Part shown: positions 48,396 to 58,324 of the stretch, one piece after another
Layout of the letters: the number at the start of each line of letters is the position of its first letter
How positions within the stretch are numbered: the first letter of the stretch is position 1
NCBI GenBank assembly: GCA_943330235.2
Contig: CALQGY020000008.1
Location: 1 to 58,375 of the forward strand
DNA length: 58,375 bases
Source of the DNA: Candidatus Kuenenia stuttgartensis
GTDB lineage: Bacteria; Gemmatimonadota; Gemmatimonadetes; Gemmatimonadales; Gemmatimonadaceae
Reading direction: 5' to 3'
Program-made: the position numbers and the translations under genes
Notes under the pieces: model-generated
What the model was told of the DNA's origin: nothing
Database searches by the model: none
Seen by the model: the letters and a program-made list of their open reading frames with translations, nothing else

Positions 48396-51300
48396 TTAGC
48401 GTTCGTTCATCCAGCGATCTTCCAGCACCTGCACCGACTTCGTGTACTCCTTGCCGCCTACGCTGAGCTTCACGACGTAGCTCCCCGGTGTCGCGCTACT
48501 GCCCGCGCCACCGCGTCCGCCACCACCGGCCGCACTCGGCGCGCAACTCATATCCGGCGCCGGACCAGCGGGCTGCGCCGCCGCCACCGGCGCGACCGGC
48601 GCTGCCGGAGCCGCGGCTCCCGTCGCACCCGTTGCATTCCCGCCACGCGCGCCACCGCCGCCGCCCGCGCCACGTCCACCAGCACCAGCACCACCCGGTG
48701 CACCACCGCGCCCACCAGCCGGCGCGGCCGGCGCGGCCGCAAGCATCGGCGCGACCAGCGTCCACTGCACGCGATTCATCCCGGCCACCGCCTTCACGGT
48801 GGTCTCGCACATCGCGCGACCCGTCGGATCGGCAATTGCAATCTTCGCGTCACCCGCGGTCTTCGTGTAGAAGTGGATCGCGGTGCCGCGCGCCGGATTC
48901 TCGCCCTCAAACTGCTTCTCGCCGCCGGTGTACACGTCGAGGCGCACATCGTTCGCATACGCCACTGCGGCGCGCACATCAAACAACGTCGCATCGGAGG
49001 CCGCGACCGCCGGCGTCCACTGCTGCAACGGGGTGATGTCGTCAGCAATCCAGATACTGCGACCGTGCGACGCCACAATGAGATCGCCATCGCGCGGATG
49101 CACGAGAATGTCGTCCGTGCGCACGGTGGGATATCCGGTCATGAACGGCTCCCACTTGGTGCCGCCGTCCAGCGACATGAACAACCCGAACTCGGTGCCG
49201 GCGTACAACAGCTGCGCGTTTTTGGGATCTTCGCGGATGACCTGCACGTTGCCGCGCCGAGGCAGCGTGCCGCTGACACTCGACCAGCTGCGGCCGTAAT
49301 CGCGCGTGACGAAGACATACGGCGTGAGGTCATCGCTGCGATGGCCGTCGATGGCGACGTAGGCCGTGGCGGCATCGTAGTGCGAGGCTTCAATGCGCGA
49401 AATCCAGTACGGATTCGCACCGTTCAGCGCGCCGCTCGGCAGCCCAGTGATGTTCTTGCCCACTTCGGTGAACGTTGCACCGTGGTCGCGGCTCAGCTGC
49501 AGATTGCCGTCATCCGTGCCGGCCCACACCACACCCGCCAGCGCCGGTGATTCACTCACGCTGATGATCGTGCTGTAGTTGGTCATGCCGTCGTTCTTCC
49601 CCAACTGCGTCGCGGTGCCGGCCACGCCCATCACGGCAATCGTGCAACGATCCACTTGCTTCGTCAGGTCGGCGCTGGCCACCCAGAGATCGCCCTGATT
49701 GTTGGAGCGGAAGAGGCGATTGCCCCCCAGCCACACCACGCTCGGATCGTGCGGCGACAGCATGTACGGCGTGTTCCAGTTGAAGCGATATGTGTCGCCC
49801 GGCTGCGCATTGATCACGTTGGCCGCGCCGCCGCCGCGTCCGCCAAACCCCCCGCCGGCGCCGGCTGCGGCGCCCGCCGCGGGCGCCGCGATAATGCGGC
49901 CATCCACACACGTGCCCGGAGCTGGCGCGGCGGCACCACCACGCGCCGGCGGCGCGATGGGGCGAATGCTCTTCACCACGCCCGTGCTCAAATCCGTGCG
50001 CTGCGTGTTGCCGTCCTGCGACTCACTGAACACGACAAACTTGTTGGTCGGATCGACCGCGGTCTGGAAGCCGTCACCGCCGCCGAAGCGGAACCAGTTG
50101 TGGTCGCGAATACCGTTGCGGCTACGCATCGCGCTCGCACCGCCCCAGCTGTCGTTGTCCTGCAAGCCGAAGTAGATGTTGTACGGGCGTCCCATGTCGG
50201 CGCTGACCCAATACGCGAGCCCCGCGGCCACCGTGTGCACGTAGTCCCACGTCACGCCTTGATCCCACGACACGCCAAAGCCCGCGTCGGCGCCGCGCAG
50301 AATGTGATCGCTGTTGGCCGGATCAATCCAGAACGCATGCTGATCGACCATCTCGTTGCCGGAGCCCAGCCCCGAGTCGATGGGCGCAAACGTCTTGCCG
50401 CCGTCCACCGACTTGGCCGCGCGCACATTGGCCAGATACACGTTCTGGTCATTGGTGGGATCGACGCGCACCTGACTGAAATACATCGGGCGCCCGTTGC
50501 AGTTGCTCACCAGCGTCCACGTCTTGCCCTTGTTCTCCGAGCGATAGAGCCCCGGACGATAGCGGCTGAGCGCCGGCACCTTCTTCAAACTGTCGGGCGT
50601 GTTCGCGCCAAAGCCTTTCGTGGCCTCGGCGTTGCTGCACCAGTCATAGCCGCCGCGCCCACCGCCGCCGCCAGCACCCGCGCCGCCGGTGATCACTGCC
50701 GCGGAGTCGGCGCCGTCTGTTTCAATCTGCGCGTACACCACGTTGGGGTTGCTGCGCGCGACATCAATGCCGATGCGGCCCAGCGTACCAGGCGGCAGTC
50801 CGCCTGTCGTGAGCTTCGTCCAGCTTGTGCCACCGTTCTCCGTCTTCCAGAGCGCGCTGCCGGCGCCGCCGCCATTGTAGCAGCACCCCGTGCGGCGACG
50901 CTGATAGCTGGCGGCATACAACACGTTCGGATTCTTCGGGTCCATCACGATGTCCGTGAAGCCCGTGTTCTCGTCGATGAACTTGATCTTATTCCACGTC
51001 GTGCCACCATCCGTGGTCTTAAAGACGCCACGCTCGGCATTCGGCCCAAACAGGTGGCCCGGCGAGGCGACGTAGACGGTGTTGCTGTTCCGCGGGTCAA
51101 TCACAATGCGCGCGATGCTCTGCGTTTCCTTGAGGCCGATGTTGGTGAACGTCTTACCGCCATCGGTGCTCTTGTACATGCCGTCGCCGAACGATGACGT
51201 CTGCCGATTGTTCGGCTCGCCCGTGCCTACGTACACGATGTTCGGATCGCGTTGATCCACTGCGATGTCGCCGATGCTCGCGCTGCTGTAGCGCTCGAAG

Positions 51301-51587
51301 ACGGGCGTGAACGTGGTGCCCGCGTTGGTGGACTTGAACACGCCACCCATTGCGTAGCCCACGTAGATGATGCGCGGGTCTTTCTCGAATACCGCGATGT
51401 CATCAATGCGGCCGCCCATGCTGGCCGGACCCACGGAGCGGAACCGGAACGGCGCCAGCACCGGGTTGGCGCTGCGGTTCACCAGCGCGGTGGTGTCACG
51501 CCGCCGGATGTTGGATTGGGCACCCAGGCCGCCCAGAGGCGCGGCAAGCAGCAGGGTGAGGGTGGCGCGGAAAACGGAAGGACGCAC
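48396..51587 (-). CDS. Exported sortilin-like BNR/Asp-box repeat protein
   Basis: A 1063-residue exported protein (Sec signal, GLGAQ). Nine or more Asp-box repeats of the S/T-x-D-G-G-x-T-F/W type (STDGGKTF, TTDGGTTW, TENGGTSW, SENKGKTW, SVDGGKTF, SRDHGATF, TRDYGRSW, SLDGGTKW) form one or two beta-propellers, as in VPS10/sortilin-like and glycosyl-hydrolase-annotated proteins. A Gly/Ala/Pro linker of about 60 residues (for example GGRGAGGGGGARGG) precedes a short C-terminal domain. Despite the usual label, no glycosidase catalytic residues are evident; it could bind ligands. Start is GTG with GGAGC 6 nt upstream inside a hairpin leader. Confidence 0.88.
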   Translation of the reverse strand: MRPSVFRATLTLLLAAPLGGLGAQSNIRRRDTTALVNRSANPVLAPFRFRSVGPASMGGRIDDIAVFEKDPRIIYVGYAMGGVFKSTNAGTTFTPVFERYSSASIGDIAVDQRDPNIVYVGTGEPNNRQTSSFGDGMYKSTDGGKTFTNIGLKETQSIARIVIDPRNSNTVYVASPGHLFGPNAERGVFKTTDGGTTWNKIKFIDENTGFTDIVMDPKNPNVLYAASYQRRRTGCCYNGGGAGSALWKTENGGTSWTKLTTGGLPPGTLGRIGIDVARSNPNVVYAQIETDGADSAAVITGGAGAGGGGGRGGYDWCSNAEATKGFGANTPDSLKKVPALSRYRPGLYRSENKGKTWTLVSNCNGRPMYFSQVRVDPTNDQNVYLANVRAAKSVDGGKTFAPIDSGLGSGNEMVDQHAFWIDPANSDHILRGADAGFGVSWDQGVTWDYVHTVAAGLAYWVSADMGRPYNIYFGLQDNDSWGGASAMRSRNGIRDHNWFRFGGGDGFQTAVDPTNKFVVFSESQDGNTQRTDLSTGVVKSIRPIAPPARGGAAAPAPGTCVDGRIIAAPAAGAAAGAGGGFGGRGGGAANVINAQPGDTYRFNWNTPYMLSPHDPSVVWLGGNRLFRSNNQGDLWVASADLTKQVDRCTIAVMGVAGTATQLGKNDGMTNYSTIISVSESPALAGVVWAGTDDGNLQLSRDHGATFTEVGKNITGLPSGALNGANPYWISRIEASHYDAATAYVAIDGHRSDDLTPYVFVTRDYGRSWSSVSGTLPRRGNVQVIREDPKNAQLLYAGTEFGLFMSLDGGTKWEPFMTGYPTVRTDDILVHPRDGDLIVASHGRSIWIADDITPLQQWTPAVAASDATLFDVRAAVAYANDVRLDVYTGGEKQFEGENPARGTAIHFYTKTAGDAKIAIADPTGRAMCETTVKAVAGMNRVQWTLVAPMLAAAPAAPAGGRGGAPGGAGAGGRGAGGGGGARGGNATGATGAAAPAAPVAPVAAAQPAGPAPDMSCAPSAAGGGGRGGAGSSATPGSYVVKLSVGGKEYTKSVQVLEDRWMNER

Positions 51588-51620
51588 GATGGGGCTCCAA
51601 AAGGGGATGGAGCTAATGTG
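51588..51620 (-). promoter_or_regulatory. SD-masking hairpin leader of the BNR gene
   Basis: On the minus strand GCTCCA (51613-51608) can pair with TGGAGC (51599-51594), which contains the Shine-Dalgarno GGAG. The loop is 8 nt and the GTG start follows six bases later. Preceded by CGCACATTA. The same layout stands before the S9 gene at 56619-56638. Confidence 0.6.
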
Positions 51621-51696
51621 CGTGCGGCCCGGTCATTCGGGGAGTGCGGCGGGCGCTCTCTCGCAGATCATCTCACGCGAGGGAGCGCCGGTCGGG

Positions 51697-53640
51697 TCAG
51701 CGCATCCCCGCCTTCTGCAACGCGTCCACACCGCCCACCACCGGAATGGTGAACGAGGACTTGGCGAGATCGATGGTGAGCGCCGCGCCCGCCTTCGGCC
51801 AGAGCGTGAACTCGCGATCGCTGGACATGATCATCACCGCCAGCTGCTTGCCCGCGGGGACAAACTCGTCGTCCGGCTCGAGATCGAAGGTGAGATCGTA
51901 GAACTTGCCGGCTTCCAGCGGTTTGCCAGCCTTCTTCGACGTGTAGTTGCCGCCCTTGGTGAGCGACTTGGCGTTCTGAATGTCCGCCCAGCCGTGCGTG
52001 ATGCTGCCGCGGTGACTCTGCGAGCCCACGACCGACGAGTCGTACGGCAGCATCACCAGCCACACGCTCAGATTGGCGGCCTTCACACTGGCCGACACAC
52101 GGAGCGTCACGCGCGCCGTACCGGAGATGTGCACCGTGTCGGTGAACGCGGGCGTGGCGTACAGCAAGCGGTTGGGCGACTGCGCGGCGCTGGCCAGTGC
52201 GCTGCCGCTGAACGCGACATCATCGGTCAGCGACTCGGCGCCGCTGCCCGCGGCCGTGTACGACAGTGCGCCTATGCGCGGGCCGCCCGCCGCGGGGTGC
52301 AGCACCACCGGCACGGAGCCCGGCACCGGGAACGATGCGAACGGCTTCGGGGCCGTGGCTACACGACCACGCGCCGGTGCGGCCGCGACAGCGCCCGGCG
52401 CCTGCGCGCTCGCGTCCTGCACGATCCACGCTTCCGGCTCCTTCTCCACGCCGTTGTCCACGCCGTACAGGTAATGACTAAACCAGCGGTTGAGCATATC
52501 CGCAGGCGGGTTTCCGCCGTGTCCGCCCTGATGCAGATAGATGGACACCGGCAGGCCGCGCGCCTTCATCTCGTTGTAAATGCGCACGCTGTGATCCGGC
52601 GTCACGTTGTAATCATTGAGCCCATGCGCCAGCAGCACGGCCGCCTTGATGTTCTTCACATGCGGCAGCAGATCGCGCTTGCTCCAGAAATCGTTGAAGT
52701 CGCCCGTGGCGCGGTCCTGGCCCTTCGGGCCGGCCATGATGCCGTTCTTCCAGATCCCGTCGCACTTCGCGCGCACGATCGGATCGCCGCTCGCGATGAA
52801 GTCGTACAACACGTCCACGTCTTCGCCCAGATAACCGCCCGGCGAGCGCACCAGCCCGTTGGCGCGGTAGTACGTGTAGTACGACGTGTTGGGTGACACC
52901 GGCACCACCACTTCCAGCCCCTTCACGCCGGTGGTCGCCGCCGCCAGCGGCAACGTGCCTTCGTACGACGTGCCAATCATCCCCACCTTGCCGGTGGACC
53001 AGCCGGTAGCGCTGACCTGCTCGGTGCCGGTGGGTGTGGTGAATCCCTTGGCGCGGCCGTTCAGCCAGTCCACGACGAACTTCATGGGCGCGCGCTCGGG
53101 GTAGTCACCCACGGTGGCACACCCGGCCGACAAGCCGGTACCGGTGGCCTCCGAATGCACGACGGCAAAGCCGCGAGGTACCCATTCGTTCACCAGCGCG
53201 TTCGAAATCCGATGCCGGTTGGGCTGATAGCCCGGCGCGGCGAGGGCGCGGCGCGTCGGCGGTTGATCACCCAACTCCTGCTTCACATCCCAGTTGGAAT
53301 CGTCGCGCGAGGTGCCGGCGAAATACGGGCTCGAGCCATAAAGGATGGACACTTTGAGCCCGTCGCGTTCCGACTGCCCGGGACGCGTCACGTCCACATG
53401 CACGCGATCCTTCTTGCCGTCGCGATCGCTGTCGAAATCCGTCTCCACCCAGAGATCGTGGCGGATCCACGTGGTGGTGTCCTGAAACGCCGGCACCACC
53501 TGCGCCATGCCGTTCACAAAGACCGGAGCGGGTGCCGACCCGGGGCCGCTGCTGGACCCCTTGGGCTGGGCCATGGCGCGCTGACTACCCGCCACGAGGG
53601 TGACGGCGAGGACCACGGGAAGACGCAACGGAAAGCGCAC
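51697..53640 (-). CDS. Exported S15/CocE-family X-Pro dipeptidyl-peptidase-like hydrolase
   Basis: A 647-residue protein with a Sec signal peptide (VRFPLRLPVVLAVTLVAGSQ). The peptidase domain has the nucleophile motif GMIGTSYEGTLP, the Asp in HGLNDYNVTPDH and the His in HQGGHGGNPP; a C-terminal jelly-roll domain follows (from about residue 440), as in X-Pro dipeptidyl-peptidases and CocE. The enzyme would cleave X-Pro dipeptides or esters outside the cytoplasm. The GTG at 53640 is preferred over the upstream in-frame TTG at 53655 because it has GGAGC at the same 6-nt spacing as its neighbours and starts directly at the signal peptide. It is part of a minus-strand run of exported hydrolases. 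Confidence 0.9.
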   Translation of the reverse strand: MRFPLRLPVVLAVTLVAGSQRAMAQPKGSSSGPGSAPAPVFVNGMAQVVPAFQDTTTWIRHDLWVETDFDSDRDGKKDRVHVDVTRPGQSERDGLKVSILYGSSPYFAGTSRDDSNWDVKQELGDQPPTRRALAAPGYQPNRHRISNALVNEWVPRGFAVVHSEATGTGLSAGCATVGDYPERAPMKFVVDWLNGRAKGFTTPTGTEQVSATGWSTGKVGMIGTSYEGTLPLAAATTGVKGLEVVVPVSPNTSYYTYYRANGLVRSPGGYLGEDVDVLYDFIASGDPIVRAKCDGIWKNGIMAGPKGQDRATGDFNDFWSKRDLLPHVKNIKAAVLLAHGLNDYNVTPDHSVRIYNEMKARGLPVSIYLHQGGHGGNPPADMLNRWFSHYLYGVDNGVEKEPEAWIVQDASAQAPGAVAAAPARGRVATAPKPFASFPVPGSVPVVLHPAAGGPRIGALSYTAAGSGAESLTDDVAFSGSALASAAQSPNRLLYATPAFTDTVHISGTARVTLRVSASVKAANLSVWLVMLPYDSSVVGSQSHRGSITHGWADIQNAKSLTKGGNYTSKKAGKPLEAGKFYDLTFDLEPDDEFVPAGKQLAVMIMSSDREFTLWPKAGAALTIDLAKSSFTIPVVGGVDALQKAGMR

Positions 53641-53685
53641 GATGAAGCTCCGCAAAGAGGATCCGGCAAACGATCAGTGAAATGT
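53641..53685 (-). promoter_or_regulatory. Leader of the S15 gene, same layout as neighbours
   Basis: Contains CACATT, then TTTGCCGG, a CCTCTTT loop-like segment and GCGGAGC six bases before GTG, parallel to the leaders of the BNR and S9 genes. Base pairing around the ribosome site is weaker here (CCG with CGG only). Confidence 0.45.
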
Positions 53686-53723
53686 GGCGACGGGGGAGGG
53701 CGCGGCGGGAGGGCGATGCCTCC

Positions 53724-56612
53724 TTACCGCACCGGCCCACCCTTCTTGGTCTGCGCCAACCCCTCGGTCATCCACGACGCGGCCGGCTTGTCCATCAGGA
53801 AGTGATCAAAGAACTGCTTCATGCGCACCGTGAAGTCCTTCTGGTTGTCGCGATTCACCAGGTTGTGCGCTTCGCCCGGGTACGACAGCAGAATGACCTG
53901 CTTACCGTTCTGCCGCGCCGCGTTGAAGAACTGTAGCCCTTCCACGTAGTCCACCGCGCCATCCTCCATACCCTGCAGAATGAGCAACGGCGTCTTGATG
54001 TTGCGCACGTGATAAATGGGCGACTGCTGCTCGTAGAGATCGTGCGCATTCCACGGCGTGACATTCGCCCCCATGCGCACCTGCCCCACGGTGGTGATCC
54101 CCTGTTGCACCGTGCCCGAGCTCTTGTACAACTCATCGTAAAAGCTGATGAGGTTCGTGGGCGGTGCGCCGGTCACCACGGCCGCGAACATGTCGGTCTG
54201 CGTCACGATGTACGACGACTGATACCCGCTCCAGCTGTGCCCGTGCAGCCCGATGCGCTTTGGGTCTGCGTAGCCCAGCTCGATGACCTTCTTCACCGCA
54301 CTCGTCATGCAATCCACCGCACTCGTGCCCGGCTTGCCGATTTCGTACACCATGTCGGGCTGGAAGACGAGATAGCCGTTGCTGGCATACGTGGACAGCT
54401 GCGGGCTGTTGCTGTACGCCGGCACCGAGAAGGTGTGGTGCGTGTTGGACATGATCTCGTAGAACTCCACGAGCATCGGATACTTCTTGCCGGGCACGTA
54501 GTCCGGCGGCAACATCAGCGTGCCCTGCAGCTTCTTCCCCTTGGACGTGGTGTAGTCAATCAGCACTTTCTTGCTCGCCCACGTGTACTCACTCACAAAC
54601 GGGTTGGCGTTCGTGATCTTGCGCGGCGCCGCAAACGCCGTGTTGCTCACCCAGTAGTCGGGGAATTCGGACACGTCCTGCTGCGTGTACACCACGCGGT
54701 CGGCGCTGTCCGCCTTGAGCACGCCACCAATGCCCTTGTCGGCCCAGATCGCCGGCGCCGGCGCCTGACCGCGCGTCACGTACCAGTAGCCGGACTTCTT
54801 GGTGCGATCGCCATACGCTGACAGCAGCACCGGCTTCGTGAGATCGATGCCATCCATGTCGGCATCGGCACCGCCACCGCGACCGCCGCGTCCCGCGCCA
54901 CCGGCGGGCGCATCGAGGCGCACCACGCGGAACTGCACGCCCTGCGCGCGCCCGATGCCCTGTGTGAGGCTGGTGGCCTTGCCGCCGTCCAGCGGCACCG
55001 CGTACACGTCGAACTTGTCATACAACAGCACCGACGCGCCGTCCTTCGACCATCCGCCCACGCCCCAGATGGGCTTCTCGTACGCGTGGTCGTCATCGTC
55101 GTTCACGAAACTTTTCAGCAGCGTGGACGACGCATCCAGCAGCACCGACTTGGCCGTTTCGAGATTGAAGGCGCGCATCTGCTTGTTCGACAGATACACA
55201 AACCACTTCGAGTCCGGCGATGTGCCGTAGGTGCGCGAGAGCCCTTTGTCGATCAGCGTCCGCGCGCCCGTGGTGACGTCCACCTTGTACAGGTCGGCGC
55301 GGCTGCCGCCCCAGGCCACTTCGCCACGATAGGCCGCGTCATCGCGCCCCACGCCCACATTCGCGTTGGCAGCCATGGTGACCGTGCGCATGCTGTCGTT
55401 GCCCAGCGTCACAAACGCGCCGGTGCCCAGATGCAACACGGCGGGCAACGTGGCGCGGCGCAACTGCTGCAGCTGCACAATCTGCTGTGACTGCGGCTGC
55501 GCGTCCTTCCAATGCCACACGTCCACGTTGGCCTTGATGGAGTCGGCCGCCGTCACTTCCCGCTCTTGTTCCTTCACGCCGACAAACACACGCGCGCCAT
55601 CGGGGCTCCAGCGCAGTGCGGCGTATTCGCTCAGCACCATCCCCTTTGGAAAGGACGCCGCCTTAGACGGGTCCAGCGCAATCACCTGCACCGTACCGCC
55701 GCCGAGACCGCGCCATGTGAGCAGCACATTCTCCTTCTGCTTCATGTCCTTGGGCTTGTCGCCGCGCAGCACCGCCAGATTGGCGCCCTTCTCGCTCCAC
55801 GTCAGCTGATCGTAGTCGGCCGACGCGGCATTGAGCTGCCGCGTATCACCCGACGCGGGATCCAGCAAATACACGCCATTCCCCAAACGCTCAGCGGCAT
55901 CAACCGTATACGCCAGCCACGCGCCGCTGTTGTCGAACTCGAACTGGTTCACGCTGCCGATCAGGCGATTGGTGCCCATGGCGAGATCACGCACCACCAG
56001 GTCGGCGCCGTTGTGCTTCGCATCCGCCTGCGCCTTGTTGAGGCGCGTGGCGAGGAACTTGGAGCCAGCCGAAAACTTCCACGACGCCGCGTTGGCGATG
56101 GCCGTCTTCTCGCCGCTGGCCAGATTGAGCACTTCGAGATGTCCCACCGCCGCGGGCGCGGCCGCCGTGGCGCCACGACCGTTGGCCGGTGCCGGTGCCG
56201 GTGCTGGTGCCTGATTCGCGCGCCCGCCACGACCGGCTGTGCGATCGGCCGGATTCACGAAGTACGCAATCCACCGCGAGTCGGGGGAGAACACCGGGGC
56301 ACCGCCGCCACCACCGCCGCGCCCCGCTGCACCGCCTGCCCGTCCCGCGCCGCCACCGGCGGTGCCAAGCGATGTGGTGTAGTCCTTGTCGCCATCCAGC
56401 GACTTCACATGGAGCGTGGGTTCGCCGTCGTTGGGCGTGACCGTGTAGGTCATCCACTTGCCGTCGTTGGAGACGGCGGGCGCATTGATACGGTTCCAGC
56501 GCCCGTAGTCCTCGAGATTGAGGACTTTCTTGGGCGTTGACTGCGCGCTGACCAAAGTCAGGGGCAGCGCGGACGCGGCGAGGAGAGTGAGCAGGCGGTT
56601 CGTAAGGCGCAC
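53724..56612 (-). CDS. Exported S9-family prolyl oligopeptidase-like peptidase
   Basis: A 962-residue protein with a Sec signal peptide (LLASALPLTLVSAQS). The long N-terminal propeller carries Gly/Arg-rich inserts (AGRGGGGGGAP near residue 95, APAPAPAPANGRG near 135 and GGAGRGGRGGGADAD near 590). The C-terminal peptidase domain has Ser793 in HGHSWSGYQ, the Asp in GMEDGAVD and the His in GEAHNLVN. Family: acylaminoacyl-peptidase/dipeptidyl-peptidase IV-like. Start is GTG, with GGAGC six bases upstream in a 7-bp hairpin. It lies between S15 and the amidase genes on the same strand. Confidence 0.92.
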   Translation of the reverse strand: MRLTNRLLTLLAASALPLTLVSAQSTPKKVLNLEDYGRWNRINAPAVSNDGKWMTYTVTPNDGEPTLHVKSLDGDKDYTTSLGTAGGGAGRAGGAAGRGGGGGGAPVFSPDSRWIAYFVNPADRTAGRGGRANQAPAPAPAPANGRGATAAAPAAVGHLEVLNLASGEKTAIANAASWKFSAGSKFLATRLNKAQADAKHNGADLVVRDLAMGTNRLIGSVNQFEFDNSGAWLAYTVDAAERLGNGVYLLDPASGDTRQLNAASADYDQLTWSEKGANLAVLRGDKPKDMKQKENVLLTWRGLGGGTVQVIALDPSKAASFPKGMVLSEYAALRWSPDGARVFVGVKEQEREVTAADSIKANVDVWHWKDAQPQSQQIVQLQQLRRATLPAVLHLGTGAFVTLGNDSMRTVTMAANANVGVGRDDAAYRGEVAWGGSRADLYKVDVTTGARTLIDKGLSRTYGTSPDSKWFVYLSNKQMRAFNLETAKSVLLDASSTLLKSFVNDDDDHAYEKPIWGVGGWSKDGASVLLYDKFDVYAVPLDGGKATSLTQGIGRAQGVQFRVVRLDAPAGGAGRGGRGGGADADMDGIDLTKPVLLSAYGDRTKKSGYWYVTRGQAPAPAIWADKGIGGVLKADSADRVVYTQQDVSEFPDYWVSNTAFAAPRKITNANPFVSEYTWASKKVLIDYTTSKGKKLQGTLMLPPDYVPGKKYPMLVEFYEIMSNTHHTFSVPAYSNSPQLSTYASNGYLVFQPDMVYEIGKPGTSAVDCMTSAVKKVIELGYADPKRIGLHGHSWSGYQSSYIVTQTDMFAAVVTGAPPTNLISFYDELYKSSGTVQQGITTVGQVRMGANVTPWNAHDLYEQQSPIYHVRNIKTPLLILQGMEDGAVDYVEGLQFFNAARQNGKQVILLSYPGEAHNLVNRDNQKDFTVRMKQFFDHFLMDKPAASWMTEGLAQTKKGGPVR

Positions 56613-56655
56613 GACGAGGCTCCAATAGAGGTTGGAGCAAATGTGCGATGCGCGG
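56613..56655 (-). promoter_or_regulatory. SD-masking hairpin leader of the S9 gene
   Basis: On the minus strand GCTCCAA (56638-56632) pairs perfectly with TTGGAGC (56625-56619), a 7-bp stem with a 6-nt loop that buries GGAG; GTG follows six bases later. The upstream CGCACATTT is shared with the BNR leader. Confidence 0.65.
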
Positions 56656-56710
56656 AGGCGTACGGCGAGTGCCGAGCCCCCGCGTGCTCTGTGACGGGCC
56701 GCCGGACGGG

Positions 56711-58324
56711 CTACGGCTTGAGCGTGATGCCTTCGCCCGCGAGCACCGGGGTGTGCACCGGGCGGCGCCGCGCTTTGGTGAGTTGCTCAAAGCTGTAGCC
56801 GAGGGCGATGAGCTTCGGTTCACTCCAGGCGGCGCCAAGGAACGAGATCCCGATGGGCAGGCGGTTGTCGCTGAACCCTGCCGGCACAATGAGGTCGGGG
56901 AAGCCGGTCAGGTTGGCGATGTTCATCGCATCTGGCGCGGTTGGCGCGTTGGCCGGCGCCTCAATCAGCTCCGGCTTGAGCGACTGGGTGGGATACACGA
57001 TCGCGTCCAACTGACCAGCGGCGAACATGCCGTTCACCACATCGCGCATCATCGGTAACGCATGATCATGCACCGAGCGATAGCGATAGTCGGTCGTGCT
57101 GCCGCTGGCGATTTCGCTGGCGAACTTGGCCCAGCGCGACGCGTTCGGCATGGAAACATTCCCCGCTGCGTTCGGTGCGCCCAGCGACGGCATCGTGCGC
57201 GTCCGCGCCAGCATCTCCGCCAGCGACTTGGGATACGACGCCGGCGTGTCCTTCAAGTACTCGGCGATCTGCGGCCCGAACTCCGGGAATCGCACCGCGG
57301 TGTACCACGCGTCTTTGGCCTCCAGCATCCACTTCGGGAAACGCACCTCGACAATCGTCGCCCCCGCGGCGCGCATGGCGTCCAGCGACGACTCCACCAC
57401 CCAGTCCACTTCCGTGTCAAAGCCGGTGAAGTCGCGTGCGATGCCAATGCGCGCGCCCTTGAGCGCGTCCGGCTTGAGATACGCGGTGTAGTCGTGCGTG
57501 AGATGGCCCTCGCTCTTGCGCGTGGCGCTGTCAGCGGCGTCAACGCCCGTCATCGCGCCCAACGCGATGGCGACGTCGGTGACACTGCGCGCCATCGGTC
57601 CGCCGGTGTCAAACGAGAGTGCCAGCGGAATGATGCCCGTGCGACTCAGCAGGCCGTGCGTAGGCTTGAGGGCCACAATGCCATTGACCGTTGCGGGGCC
57701 ACGAATGCTGCCACCCGTGTCGGTGCCCAGCCCGAACTGCGCGAAGGCGGCGGCAATGGCCGCACCCGTGCCGCCCGACGACCCAGAGGGGGAGCGCGTC
57801 AGATCGTGCGGGTTGCGCGTCTGCCCGCCCAGCGAGCTGTACGCACCCGACGAGGCAAACTCCGACATGTTCACCTTGGCCAGCACGATCGCGCCCGCAT
57901 CACGCAGCTTCTGCACCAGCACGGCGTCGTGTGCCGGGATGTAGCCGTCCAGCAGCACGGAGCCGCCCGTGGTGGGGAGCTCCTGCGTGTTGTAGTTGTC
58001 CTTGAGGACGATGGGGATGCCGTGCAGCGCGGAGCGCTTGCCCTTGGTTTTGCGCTCCAGATCGAGCGCACGCGCCGTCTCGAGGGCGTGCGGGTTGAGC
58101 GCCAAGACCGCGTGAATGCGCGGCCCCGCGTTATCGTAGGCCGCGATGCGCGCGAGATATCGCTTGACCAACTGCTCCGAGGTCAGTGTGCCGGCGTCGA
58201 ACGCGGCGTTGAGGTCGCTGATCGTAGCCGCGTCGAGGTCGATCGCGCGCTGCGCACCGGCGCCTACGGATACGGTAGTCAGGAGGGCAACGGCCAAGGA
58301 CAGGAAGCGCGCGAGGCGGGGCAT
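56711..58324 (-). CDS. Exported amidase-signature-family amidase
   Basis: A 537-residue protein with a Sec signal peptide (MPRLARFLSLAVALLTT ... GAGAQ). The Ser-cisSer-Lys triad is K108 (IVLKDNYN), S182 (SPSGSSGG) and S206 (GTDTGGSIRG). Relatives hydrolyse primary or aryl amides in the periplasm. The ATG at 58324 is preferred to the upstream in-frame TTG at 58354 because the region above is a tandem GC-rich repeat. First of the visible run of minus-strand exported hydrolases (amidase, S9, S15, BNR); its own upstream region is cut near the window edge. Confidence 0.9.
   Translation of the reverse strand: MPRLARFLSLAVALLTTVSVGAGAQRAIDLDAATISDLNAAFDAGTLTSEQLVKRYLARIAAYDNAGPRIHAVLALNPHALETARALDLERKTKGKRSALHGIPIVLKDNYNTQELPTTGGSVLLDGYIPAHDAVLVQKLRDAGAIVLAKVNMSEFASSGAYSSLGGQTRNPHDLTRSPSGSSGGTGAAIAAAFAQFGLGTDTGGSIRGPATVNGIVALKPTHGLLSRTGIIPLALSFDTGGPMARSVTDVAIALGAMTGVDAADSATRKSEGHLTHDYTAYLKPDALKGARIGIARDFTGFDTEVDWVVESSLDAMRAAGATIVEVRFPKWMLEAKDAWYTAVRFPEFGPQIAEYLKDTPASYPKSLAEMLARTRTMPSLGAPNAAGNVSMPNASRWAKFASEIASGSTTDYRYRSVHDHALPMMRDVVNGMFAAGQLDAIVYPTQSLKPELIEAPANAPTAPDAMNIANLTGFPDLIVPAGFSDNRLPIGISFLGAAWSEPKLIALGYSFEQLTKARRRPVHTPVLAGEGITLKP

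Noticed and set aside
49656-51197. Long plus-strand frame opposite the BNR protein
   Set aside because: Ala/Arg-rich shadow; Asp-box repeats on the other strand are unambiguous.
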